Under the pieces are notes generated by a model. It worked only from the letters and a program-made list of their open reading frames with translations. It had not been told where the DNA came from and made no database searches. A program made the position numbers and the translations under genes. DNA of 40,602 nt, from NCBI GenBank assembly GCA_947447175.1, contig CANFIM010000008.1, positions 1-40,602 of the forward strand, given 5' to 3'. Of this stretch, positions 24,276-34,786 are shown in pieces (position 1 is the first letter of the stretch; the number at the start of each line of letters is the position of its first letter). The DNA is from Acidimicrobiaceae bacterium (GTDB taxonomy: Bacteria > Actinomycetota > Acidimicrobiia > Acidimicrobiales > Ilumatobacteraceae).

Positions 24276-24289
24276 CGAACGAATGTTCG
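24276..24289. promoter_or_regulatory. Candidate LexA (SOS) box upstream of ftsB
   Basis: CGAACGAATGTTCG, a palindrome that fits the Bacillus/mycobacterial LexA consensus CGAAC-N4-GTTCG exactly, 41 nt upstream of the ftsB start and just after the eno stop. It could also be read as a 5-6-bp hairpin, but on the gene strand no U-run follows, so a terminator is unlikely. Confidence 0.45.
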
Positions 24290-24291
24290 TT

Positions 24292-27027
<2,736 letters not shown>

Positions 27028-27028
<1 letters not shown>

Positions 27029-27948
27029 TAGCCGATGGCCGCAATGGCGCTATTCCACACGCCGTATGACGAGTTCACAGAAATCTTTGCGGTGGTCATG
27101 TAACCGGCAAGCAAGTTGCTGCCGGCGTTGCTGTTCACCGTTGTAATGAGTGAATCTTTCACTTCGCTGTATTTGTTGTTCAAGATGATGTGGTAACCGA
27201 ACTGGCTCTTCACTGGGCCAGTAGGAACGCCCATCTTTGCGGCCACTGCGCCGGCCATGAAGTCTTTGTCAAAAGATGTCTGCAACTCTGAGAGGGCACT
27301 GCACTGAGAGCCTGCACTACCGAGTGAGCCACCACTCTTGTCGGCGCCTGGTTCGGTGGACTTCTTCTTTGCTTCCTCGGCGAATGGAACACCTTTATCG
27401 AGGTCTGCAAGCACTGCTTCTGCATCCGCTTTGGTCTTGACGAGAATGTGGCTGAGACACAAAGCGCCAGAGGATGCAGGTGAAGACTCGTACAGCTTCT
27501 TGATGTCAGCCTCTGTTGCTTTTGGCATTGATTGCAATGTGAGACTTGCAACGTTCAAGTCAATGAGAAGGTCTTGCAAAATTTTTGGCGCTGAAGTGAA
27601 GGTTTGGTCAGCGTTTGCATCTTTCAAAACTTTTTGACGATCGGCTTCAGTGGTTTTCACACCGCGCTTGGCGATGAATTTCACAAATGCTTCGTACCGA
27701 ACGAGTGTCTTGATAACAACGGCAGCATCAGACGTTTTGATCTTGCCGTTGACCGCATTGAATTGCTTGGCTTCGATGAGGCTCTGAGTAACTGCATTGA
27801 AGTCGGTCTTTGAATAACCGGTGCCGTTCACGTTGAACACATCTTTCGAAGAGGTGACTGCCGAACTGGCTCCGCACGCACTCAACGTGAGTGCTGCAGT
27901 TACGAGGAGAGGGGCAATGCGGAGGAGGGTGCGGGGGCTCTTGGTCAC
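27028..27948 (-). CDS. PpiC-type peptidylprolyl isomerase lipoprotein
   Basis: 306 residues. Lipoprotein signal peptide with lipobox LSAC (Cys25), a SurA/PrsA-like N-terminal helical region, then a parvulin rotamase domain at about 165-255 (LCLSHILVKTKADAEAVL ... GGSLGSAGSQC ... GPVKSQFGYHIILN). It folds proteins outside the membrane. The extra Cys pair (LCLSH and GSQCS) may form a disulfide. It starts at a GTG preceded by TAAGGT 6 nt upstream, whose TAA is the mfd stop. In Mycobacterium tuberculosis a different lipoprotein, LpqU, occupies the neighbouring slot. Confidence 0.9.
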
Positions 27949-27954
27949 GCAGAG

Positions 27955-27960
27955 ACCTTA
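27955..27960 (-). promoter_or_regulatory. -10 box of the PpiC lipoprotein gene overlapping the mfd stop codon (leaderless)
   Basis: TAAGGT on the minus strand, 6 nt before the GTG start; its first three bases are the TAA stop of mfd. Confidence 0.5.
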
Positions 27961-30900
27961 GTCGGCGGGGTCGAAAAGCTCTTGTAGGAGTTCAATCAGC
28001 ACATTGGTGGGGCTGGCGCCACGAGCAATGGGCACGGTCATCGTTTTCGACGATTCCTTATACACAGCACGGGGGGCAACCCTGCGCAGGGTGAGGGTTT
28101 GGCTGGCCCGCAATTCAACTGGCGAAATACGCACCTCGGTGCCATTCATCACAACTTCTGTAATGCCGACACGCACGCATTCCACGCGGAGCGCACCAAC
28201 TGAAATGAGTGCACGCGCAGGATCTGGCAAGGGGCCAAAACGGTCACGCCATTCCTTTTCAATGTCGGCGAGCGCTTCAGCTGTTCGCACGGTGGCCAAG
28301 CGGCGGTATGCCTCGAGGCGCAGTTCTTCGCTTGGCACATAATCGTTCGGCAAGTGAGCGGCCACAGTGACATCAACCTTGATGTCAAGAGTTTCAACGT
28401 CTACCTTTTCGCCCTTCATCTCTGAAACGGCTTCGGTCACCATTTGGCAGTAGAGGTCGTATCCCACTGCAGCGATATGTCCACTTTGTGCTTCGCCCAA
28501 CAAGTTGCCCGCACCACGAATTTCAAGGTCGCGCATTGCAATCTTGAATCCGCTTCCGAGATCGGTTGTTTCGCCAATGGTGCGCAAACGCTCATATGCA
28601 TCTTCGGAAAGAACTTTGTCGCGCGGGTGGAACAAGTATGCGTATGCACGATGACCACTGCGACCAACTCGTCCGCGCAATTGATGCATTTGTCCGAGAC
28701 CAAGAAGGTCGGCGCGTTCCACCACAAGTGTGTTCACGGTGGGCATGTCGATGCCAGTTTCGATAATGGTGGTGCACACCAACACGTCGAAGTTGCCTTC
28801 CCAGAAATCAAGCACCACTTGTTCCAATTGTGTTTCGTCCATTTGGCCGTGAGCCACAGCAATACGAGCCTCGGGAACCCAGTCACGCAATTCGGCCGCA
28901 CGTTCTTCAATGGATTGCACTCGGTTATGCACCCAGAACACTTGACCTTCGCGCAAGAGTTCGCGACGAATTGCTTCAATTGCAACTTGCTCGCTTTGTT
29001 CACCCACATACGTGAGGATTGGCTGACGATCTGCGGGTGGTGTTTGCAGTAACGACAAGTCGCGAATGCCCACCAAACTCATTTCAAGTGTTCGCGGAAT
29101 GGGAGTTGCAGACATTGACAACACATCAACATTGGTCTTCATGCGCTTCATTGCTTCTTTGTGCTGCACACCGAAGCGTTGTTCTTCGTCGACAACGAGC
29201 AGACCGAGATTCTTGAACGACACAGTGTCTTGTAACAATCTGTGCGTACCAATCACGCAGTCAATATCGCCAGATTTCAGACCGGCAATCACTTTCTTTG
29301 CTTCAACATTGGTAAGGAATCGTGACAGAACTTCAACTTTGATGGGGTAGCCGGCAAAGCGGTCCGCGAAAGTATTTCCATGTTGCGTTGCTAACAGTGT
29401 GGTGGGTACGAGAACAGCTACTTGCATGCCATCTTGAATTGCTTTGAAAGCTGCGCGAATTGCCACTTCGGTTTTTCCGAAACCGACATCACCGCACAAC
29501 AGGCGGTCCATTGGCACATCGCGTTCCATGTCTGATTTGATTGCCTCAATGGCATCGAGTTGATCAGGTGTTTCCACGAACGGGAATGCCGATTCCATCT
29601 CTGACTGCCATGGCGTGTCTTGCGGAAATGCGTGACCCTTGGCGTTCACACGGCGTTGGTACAGCACTACTAATTCTTGTGCTACTTCGCGAACTGCCGA
29701 ACGAACTCGTGACTTAGTGCGTGCGAAGTCGCTTCCGCCCATGCGATGCAACGTTGGTGCTTCGCCGCCCACGTACTGACGAATATCGCCAATTTGTTCG
29801 GTGGGTATGTAGAGCTTGTCGCCGCCCTTGTAGGCAATGAGTAAGTAATCGCGTTCGACGCCGCCCAGGGAACGCTTCACCATGCCTTCGTATTTGCCCA
29901 CGCCATGATGTGCATGCACCACGTAACCGCCAGGTTGAAGGTCTTCGAACACTGTTCCCGATGAACGTCCACGCTTTGCGGGTCCACGGCGTGTGCGACG
30001 CCGCCCACTGAGGTCGCTTTCGGCGATGATGCCGACTTTCGAATTGGGCAGTGACACGCCATGTGTTTGGGGTGCATATGTGACCCAACCGCCTGGCTTT
30101 GCAAGCGTGTTGGGATCATTGGTTGGTGTGAAGTCAACGCCATGCGAACGCATGAGTTCGACAAGTCGAGGAACCGATTCTTCGGTGTCAGCAGTTACAA
30201 CAACGCGCCACTTCTCTGTGAGCATTTCATTGATGCGACGAATCACTGACGTTGGATCGTGAACAATGGTGCCCCAACCCGATGCAGAAATTGTGGGGCC
30301 GTCAACTGAATCTGCAGTGGAGACAAGTGAAATTGTGGGTGTGCGATTTTCACTAGAGATGAGTCGATCCATCTCCACGTGGAGACGCGGGAATTGCACG
30401 TCAGCATCGCGAGCCCACGAGGAAGCAAGGGCACGCGCAAGATCGTCTTCTTCGGCAAGGAGGTCACGCGCGCGGTCGCCCATGCGTCGAGGGTCAACCA
30501 TCACAATGAGTGCATCGTCACCAATGTGGTCGGTGAGCAGATCGTCAGAGTCAGTCAGCCACGGCAACCAACTCTCCATGCCGTCAAAAATTTGCCCCTC
30601 CGACAAACGTTCCCATTGCTCGCGACCCCAAGGGTCTGATGCGATCAGTTGACCAGCGCGTTCTTTTACTCCGTCGACATACAGAAGTTCACGCGCCGGG
30701 AAAATATATGCATCAGCAACGTCATCCGTGCTGCGTTGATCAGCAACAGTGAAATGTGTGAGACGGTCAACCTCGTCACCCCACATGTCAACACGGACTG
30801 GTGTGTCATCTGTGCTGGGAAAGATGTCAACAATGGCACCGCGTCGTGCGAATTCACCACGATGTTCGGCAATTGTTTCGCGTCGGTACCCGAAGTACAC

Positions 30901-31386
30901 CAATTGTTCGCACAGTGCATCGATATCGATGACGGCACCAGTTGTTATGTGAATGGGTTCAACGTTGGTGGTGCCAGGCGCAAGTTTCTGCAACAACGCG
31001 CGCGTGCCGGCCACCACAACTGATGGCGAATGTGATTGACGTAATCGCCACATAACGCGCATACGAGCACCCATGGTGTTCACCGCGGGGCTGACTCGTT
31101 CAAATGGCAACGTTTCCCACGCCGGGAACAGTTCCACTTCGTTGTGGCCGAGGAATGCCGCGAGGTCATCGGCTATTTGTTGTGCGGCAGTGCCCGTGGG
31201 CGTAGCAATCACAATTGGGCGACGCCGATTTGCATGCGTCAGCGCTGCGAGAACGGCGGGTCGTGCAAGTTCAGGTGTTGCAAGGATGGCGTTGCGCTGT
31301 CCAGCAATTTGCATGAAACCTTGTTCGTTTGCCACCAACGCGGCTAGGGAACTCAGCCGTTCGCTTGGGTCAGATGATGAACTCAC
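27958..31386 (-). CDS. mfd: Transcription-repair coupling factor Mfd
   Basis: 1142 residues, full length. N-terminal UvrB-homology module (about 1-350), RNA-polymerase-interacting CarD-like domain at about 475-575 (GGYVVHAHHGVGKYEGM), SF2 translocase with Walker A GDVGFGKTE (632-640) and DEEQRFG box (733-739), helicase motif VLSMSATPIPRTL, and the C-terminal TRCF domain. It removes RNA polymerase stalled at lesions and recruits UvrA. Its ATG overlaps the pth stop by 4 nt. The position between pth-rplY-prs and mazG-eno matches the mycobacterial order. Confidence 0.99.
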   Translation of the reverse strand: MSSSSDPSERLSSLAALVANEQGFMQIAGQRNAILATPELARPAVLAALTHANRRRPIVIATPTGTAAQQIADDLAAFLGHNEVELFPAWETLPFERVSPAVNTMGARMRVMWRLRQSHSPSVVVAGTRALLQKLAPGTTNVEPIHITTGAVIDIDALCEQLVYFGYRRETIAEHRGEFARRGAIVDIFPSTDDTPVRVDMWGDEVDRLTHFTVADQRSTDDVADAYIFPARELLYVDGVKERAGQLIASDPWGREQWERLSEGQIFDGMESWLPWLTDSDDLLTDHIGDDALIVMVDPRRMGDRARDLLAEEDDLARALASSWARDADVQFPRLHVEMDRLISSENRTPTISLVSTADSVDGPTISASGWGTIVHDPTSVIRRINEMLTEKWRVVVTADTEESVPRLVELMRSHGVDFTPTNDPNTLAKPGGWVTYAPQTHGVSLPNSKVGIIAESDLSGRRRTRRGPAKRGRSSGTVFEDLQPGGYVVHAHHGVGKYEGMVKRSLGGVERDYLLIAYKGGDKLYIPTEQIGDIRQYVGGEAPTLHRMGGSDFARTKSRVRSAVREVAQELVVLYQRRVNAKGHAFPQDTPWQSEMESAFPFVETPDQLDAIEAIKSDMERDVPMDRLLCGDVGFGKTEVAIRAAFKAIQDGMQVAVLVPTTLLATQHGNTFADRFAGYPIKVEVLSRFLTNVEAKKVIAGLKSGDIDCVIGTHRLLQDTVSFKNLGLLVVDEEQRFGVQHKEAMKRMKTNVDVLSMSATPIPRTLEMSLVGIRDLSLLQTPPADRQPILTYVGEQSEQVAIEAIRRELLREGQVFWVHNRVQSIEERAAELRDWVPEARIAVAHGQMDETQLEQVVLDFWEGNFDVLVCTTIIETGIDMPTVNTLVVERADLLGLGQMHQLRGRVGRSGHRAYAYLFHPRDKVLSEDAYERLRTIGETTDLGSGFKIAMRDLEIRGAGNLLGEAQSGHIAAVGYDLYCQMVTEAVSEMKGEKVDVETLDIKVDVTVAAHLPNDYVPSEELRLEAYRRLATVRTAEALADIEKEWRDRFGPLPDPARALISVGALRVECVRVGITEVVMNGTEVRISPVELRASQTLTLRRVAPRAVYKESSKTMTVPIARGASPTNVLIELLQELFDPAD

Positions 31387-31955
31387 CGGCCGTTGAATTC
31401 CTGCATGGCGGTTTGTGCGTCGGTAGCAACAATCCGCTCAATCGCATCAACGGCAATTTCAATTGCAACGTCAAGGATTTTTCGTTCGGCAGCGGGAATT
31501 GATGACAACACGTGGTCAGCACCATGTTCTTTGGAAGACGGCTTCCCAACTCCGATACGCACGCGTATGTAGTCGTCTGTTTTCAGATGTTGCGACACCG
31601 ACTTCAAACCGTTGTGGCCAGCAAGGCCGCCACCAATCTTGATGCGCACGATGCCGGGGTCAAGATCTAATTCGTCTTGCACAATGATGATGTTGGCGGG
31701 GTCAGTGACTTTGTATCGGCGGGCGAGTGGGCCAACGGCTTCGCCTGATTCGTTCATGTACGTAGTGGGAACAACAAGCACTACGCCTTGGTCGCCCATA
31801 CGAGCCTCGGCAATGAATGCTCGGTCGCGACCTACCTTCAACGAAGTGTTCAATCGCTTGGCGAGAAGTTCCACAGCATCTGTGCCCACGTTGTGTCGAG
31901 TGCGGGCGTAGCGCTTTCCGGGGTTACCAAGACCGACAATGAGAATGCGTTGCAT
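31383..31955 (-). CDS. pth: Peptidyl-tRNA hydrolase
   Basis: 190 residues. Signature GLGNPGKRYARTRHNVG with the catalytic His, PTTYMNESGEAV, VQDELDLDPG (catalytic Asp) and GGGLAGHNGLKS. It frees tRNA from peptidyl-tRNAs that drop off ribosomes. A longer frame starts at 31988, but the ATG at 31955 has GGGAG 4 nt upstream and gives the family-typical N-terminus and length. It follows rplY by 62 nt, as usual. Confidence 0.98.
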   Translation of the reverse strand: MQRILIVGLGNPGKRYARTRHNVGTDAVELLAKRLNTSLKVGRDRAFIAEARMGDQGVVLVVPTTYMNESGEAVGPLARRYKVTDPANIIIVQDELDLDPGIVRIKIGGGLAGHNGLKSVSQHLKTDDYIRVRIGVGKPSSKEHGADHVLSSIPAAERKILDVAIEIAVDAIERIVATDAQTAMQEFNGR

Positions 31956-32017
31956 GTCTCCCGAACGAGATTCCGAACGTGGGGACATGGTGCGTTAACG
32001 ACCGTGCGGTCGCGTGG

Positions 32018-32644
32018 TTATTCGGCTGCTGGCGCAGCTGCTTCGCCTTCGGCGGTTGCAGCAGCGTTTACTGCTTCAGTAGCAGCACGAGACATAAGAA
32101 CGGTAACGACTGGCATGTCGGGGTCGCCGAGTGCAACAACGCCGGCAGGCATTGGAAGCTGGCCGAGGTGGATGACTGTTTCAGCGGTGAAGTCAGAAAT
32201 ATCAACAACGATTTCGTTTGGAACGTTGTTTGGCGTGGTGCGAACTTCGATGCTGTCGACTGATGGGTCAACGATTCCGCCGGCAGAAACAACTGCCTTT
32301 GCAACACCTGAAAGGTGCAATGGAACATGCATAGTGATTTCCTCGGAGAGGTCAATTTGCACGAAGTCGATGTGAGCAACGTTGCGCTTTACTGGGTGAC
32401 GCTGCATTTCTTTCACGATTGCGTTGTAGCTCTTGCCGTCAACGGACAAGGTCAAGATGGTGTTTGCACCTGCAGGACCCGACAGTGCTACGCGAAGGTC
32501 GCGACGAGCGACGGACAAAGTAACGGGCTGCATGCCGTGGCCATAAAGGACGCCAGGAATGCGATCTTCGGCGCGCAGACGACGGGAAGCTGCGCTTCCG
32601 GTTTCGCGACCGACTTCGGCTGAGAGAGTTGCTGTATTCGACAC
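32018..32644 (-). CDS. rplY: Large ribosomal subunit protein bL25 (CTC type)
   Basis: 208 residues: an N-terminal 5S-rRNA-binding L25 domain (about 1-90, with RIPGVLYGHG and AIVKEMQRHPVKRNVAHIDF) and the C-terminal TL5/CTC beta domain, ending in an Ala/Glu-rich tail. I set the start at the GTG at 32644 because a TAGACT box lies 8 nt upstream; a TTG three codons earlier would overlap that box. Downstream is pth. Confidence 0.96.
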   Translation of the reverse strand: MSNTATLSAEVGRETGSAASRRLRAEDRIPGVLYGHGMQPVTLSVARRDLRVALSGPAGANTILTLSVDGKSYNAIVKEMQRHPVKRNVAHIDFVQIDLSEEITMHVPLHLSGVAKAVVSAGGIVDPSVDSIEVRTTPNNVPNEIVVDISDFTAETVIHLGQLPMPAGVVALGDPDMPVVTVLMSRAATEAVNAAATAEGEAAAPAAE

Positions 32645-32652
32645 AATTGGCA

Positions 32653-32658
32653 AGTCTA
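32653..32658 (-). promoter_or_regulatory. -10 box of rplY (leaderless)
   Basis: TAGACT on the minus strand, 8 nt before the GTG at 32644; decides the start against the upstream TTG, whose first base is the last T of this box. Confidence 0.5.
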
Positions 32659-32673
32659 TGAGTGATTACGCCA

Positions 32674-32690
32674 TCTGCCACCTGGGCAGA
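32674..32690. repeat. Inverted repeat in the prs-rplY gap
   Basis: TCTGCC (32674-32679) and GGCAGA (32685-32690), perfect 6-bp arms with a 5-nt loop, covering the place where the -35 hexamer of rplY would lie (17 nt before TAGACT). It could be an operator or a weak prs terminator; no U-run follows. Confidence 0.35.
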
Positions 32691-32706
32691 CCGCCTCAAA
32701 CGGGCG

Positions 32707-33714
32707 TCAGGACTGGTTTTCGCCGTCGAAAAGCTCAGAAACTGAGGTTTCGTCGAAGACTGCTGCCAGGGCATCGGCGATGATTTTGGCCACCGAGAGC
32801 ACCTCGACCTTGTCGAACATCTTGTTGGCAGGCAAAGGAAGCGTGTTGGTGAGCACCACGCGAGAGATGGGCGAGTTGGACAAGCGCTCAACGGCAGGGT
32901 CGGACAAGACGCCGTGAGTGGCCATGGCCCACACTTCCTTGGCGCCACGCTCAAGCAATAGTTCGGCTGCCGACACGATGGTGCCACCAGTGTCGATCAT
33001 GTCGTCGGTGAGGATGCAGAGACGGCCATCAACGTCACCAATGACTTCTTTTGCGATTGCAACATTCGTGGTGCCCTTTGGGCGACGCTTGTTAATAAAT
33101 GCAACGTCAGCATTCTTGTCGCTGAGGTGCTGAGCAAAACGTTCGGCAACTTTTACGCGGCCGGCGTCGGGCGACACGATCACTAAATCTTGGTCGGCGT
33201 TCTCGCGCACGTAATGCTCAAGAACGGGAAGTGCAGTGAGGTGATCAACGGGGCCACCGAAAAAGCCCTGAATCTGACCGCTATGCAAGTCGATGGACAC
33301 CATGCGTGATGCGCCTGCTGCTTTGAACATGTCTGCAACAAGACGAGCAGTAATTGGTTCGCGTCCTTCTGCTTTGCGATCTTGACGTGCATATCCGTAG
33401 AACGGACACACAGCAGTGATGCGCTTTGCAGATGCACGTTGTGCGGCGTCAATCATGATGAGTTGTTCCATGATGGAGTCATTGATGGAACCGGCATCGG
33501 TGCCGAAGTGTGTTTGCATAATGAACACGTCGCCGCCGCGAATGCTGTCAGCGAAGCGCGGGCGAATTTCACCGTTGGCGAATTGCGCAATGTTCACGTC
33601 GCCCAAGGTGATGCCGAGGTGGTCTGCAACTTCTTGCGCCAACGCCGGATGCGTGCGTCCGGTGAAGAGCGACAAGCGCTTAGTAGTGACCTTCTCCATC
33701 GAACGATTGCTCAT
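32707..33714 (-). CDS. prs: Ribose-phosphate pyrophosphokinase
   Basis: 335 residues. FTGRTHPALAQEVADHLG opening, flexible-loop region YGYARQDRKAEGREPI, signature DLHSGQIQGFF, and the PRPP loop ILTDDMIDTGGTI. It makes PRPP from ribose 5-phosphate and ATP for nucleotide, His and Trp synthesis. A TTG-started frame reaches 33723, but the ATG at 33714 is 8 nt downstream of a TACACT box, and that TTG overlaps the box. Located upstream of rplY-pth as in mycobacteria. Confidence 0.98.
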   Translation of the reverse strand: MSNRSMEKVTTKRLSLFTGRTHPALAQEVADHLGITLGDVNIAQFANGEIRPRFADSIRGGDVFIMQTHFGTDAGSINDSIMEQLIMIDAAQRASAKRITAVCPFYGYARQDRKAEGREPITARLVADMFKAAGASRMVSIDLHSGQIQGFFGGPVDHLTALPVLEHYVRENADQDLVIVSPDAGRVKVAERFAQHLSDKNADVAFINKRRPKGTTNVAIAKEVIGDVDGRLCILTDDMIDTGGTIVSAAELLLERGAKEVWAMATHGVLSDPAVERLSNSPISRVVLTNTLPLPANKMFDKVEVLSVAKIIADALAAVFDETSVSELFDGENQS

Positions 33715-33722
33715 GGGTGCCA

Positions 33723-33728
33723 AGTGTA
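33723..33728 (-). promoter_or_regulatory. -10 box of prs (leaderless)
   Basis: TACACT on the minus strand, 8 nt before the ATG at 33714; rules out the TTG start at 33723. Confidence 0.5.
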
Positions 33729-33770
33729 GAACGCTGGGCCTTCTGGGCTAAATGGGAGGGGAAGGGGACT

Positions 33771-33783
33771 GCACCCGTGGTGC
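33771..33783 (-). other. Small hairpin after tRNA-Gln
   Basis: GCACC (33771-33775) and GGTGC (33779-33783) with a 3-nt loop, 7 nt beyond the tRNA 3' end on the gene strand. It may aid processing or termination; there is no U-run. Confidence 0.25.
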
Positions 33784-33790
33784 TATGTAG

Positions 33791-33862
33791 TTCCGGGAAG
33801 AGGACTCGAACCCCTATTCGCTGCACCAAAAACAGCTGTCCTGCCGATTGAACGATCCCGGA
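33791..33862 (-). tRNA. tRNA-Gln (anticodon TTG)
   Basis: 72 nt, foldable by hand into a full cloverleaf on the minus strand: acceptor TCCGGGA/TCCCGGA, D stem GTTC/GGAC, anticodon stem GCTGT/GCAGC with loop TTTTGGT (anticodon TTG), T arm with GTTCGAGTC, discriminator A. The CCA end is not encoded (CTA follows), so it must be added after transcription. It reads CAA glutamine codons. A TACTGT box at 33874-33879 (minus) is a candidate -10. Confidence 0.95.
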
Positions 33863-33909
33863 TTGTGCCCCTCACAGTATCGGATTTTCCGTTTTCCCCA
33901 TTGTCCCGA

Positions 33910-33915
33910 TAGGTT
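33910..33915 (+). promoter_or_regulatory. Possible -10 box of the bS22 gene
   Basis: TAGGTT, 10 nt before the ATG at 33926; spacing would give a leader of only about 3 nt. Confidence 0.35.
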
Positions 33916-33925
33916 TGTCAGCCTT

Positions 33926-34018
33926 ATGGGTTCGTTGATTAAGAAGCGCCGCAAGCGCATGCGTAAGAAGAAGCACAAGAAGATGCTGCGTCGTACGCGT
34001 CACCAGCGTCGTAAATAG
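33926..34018 (+). CDS. Small ribosomal subunit protein bS22 (AURKAIP1/COX24 domain)
   Basis: A 30-residue, extremely basic protein (MGSLIKKRRKRMRKKKHKK, then MLRRTRHQRRK). It matches the tiny actinobacterial protein found on the small ribosomal subunit of Mycobacterium smegmatis (bS22), carrying the AURKAIP1/COX24 domain shared with mitochondrial mS38. It is too short for common ORF cut-offs. A strong terminator follows, indicating a single-gene transcript. It lies between tRNA-Gln and ispE, divergent from the tRNA. Confidence 0.93.
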   Translation: MGSLIKKRRKRMRKKKHKKMLRRTRHQRRK

Positions 34019-34039
34019 TTCAATCCTCGGTCAACCGAG

Positions 34040-34786
34040 TCACTCAACGCGTCCCGCATCGGGGCGCGTTTTTGTGTGTACAAAAGCGCATTCGCCCAAT
34101 GCATTTGTGGGTATTTCCACGTGGCCGTCGGTAAACCAGGTTGCTCCGGAGCCCGCGAGTCGAGGCCGTTGGCCAATTACTTTCTCAATGAGATTGCGCC
34201 AGATACCCAGTTCGGGTACCGCGGCTAACGCTGCCGGTTCGAGGTCATTATCGAAGTCGCTTTCGGGTCCACCTAGAGCATCCCACATGCGATACACGGC
34301 TGGCGTGGGCACGTGCACAGGCGGGATAAACAGGGTGATGTCGCGTGGAACGAACTCCAGCGAATGAACAATCTCGCCAATTCCGCCTACTTGGGCTCTT
34401 CCGCCCACCATGCAAAACGGAATATCTGCGCCAATGCGCGACGCCGCTTCAAGATTGGTGAAGTCGGCCCAGCGAAGTACTGAGGCGGCGTTCGTGCTGC
34501 CGCCGCCAAGCCCGCCGCCGTTAGGAATGTTCTTGGTGATGTGCACCCGTGCCGTGCGACCGGCCAGCACAAGAGCTTTATGCACCAAGTTTGAACTATC
34601 GGTGGGAACGCCGTTCGCATACGGACCATCAACAGTGATGGTGGTGGTGCTGGCATTTTCAATAGCGATGGTGTCGCAAATATCTAACGACACCATCTGT
34701 GCATCAATGAGGTGATAGCCATCGTCTCGAACGCCGGCAACTGCAAGCGTGAGCGTGAGTTTTGCTGGCGATTCAATGATGGTCAT
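34040..34786 (-). CDS. ispE: 4-(cytidine 5'-diphospho)-2-C-methyl-D-erythritol kinase
   Basis: 248 residues, somewhat shorter than the usual 280-300. Opening ESPAKLTLTLAVAGVRDDGYH matches the family PAKxNLxLxVxGxRxDGYH, and the GHMP kinase ATP loop is IPNGGGLGGGSTNAA. It phosphorylates CDP-methylerythritol in the MEP isoprenoid pathway. The ATG at 34786 overlaps the rsmA stop by 4 nt; a longer frame to 34825 is less likely. Its last codons carry the opposite-strand terminator stem of bS22. Confidence 0.95.
   Translation of the reverse strand: MTIIESPAKLTLTLAVAGVRDDGYHLIDAQMVSLDICDTIAIENASTTTITVDGPYANGVPTDSSNLVHKALVLAGRTARVHITKNIPNGGGLGGGSTNAASVLRWADFTNLEAASRIGADIPFCMVGGRAQVGGIGEIVHSLEFVPRDITLFIPPVHVPTPAVYRMWDALGGPESDFDNDLEPAALAAVPELGIWRNLIEKVIGQRPRLAGSGATWFTDGHVEIPTNALGECAFVHTKTRPDAGRVE
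34047..34073 (+). terminator. Rho-independent terminator of the bS22 gene
   Basis: ACGCGTCCC (34047-34055), loop GCATC, GGGGCGCGT (34061-34069), one G-U wobble, followed by a T-run (34069-34073). It is the only convincing intrinsic terminator in the window. It lies within the last codons of ispE on the opposite strand. A smaller hairpin, CTCGG/CCGAG (34026-34039), precedes it. Confidence 0.85.

Noticed and set aside
24276-24290. Hairpin between eno and ftsB as an intrinsic terminator of eno
   Set aside because: The stem is only 5-6 bp and on the gene strand is followed by GTGTGACAC rather than a T-run; the T-run is on the side of the strand that has no gene. A protein-binding palindrome explains it better.
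28444-29052. 202-codon plus-strand frame inside mfd
   Set aside because: Cys/His-rich composition typical of an antisense shadow of a helicase gene; no start signals.
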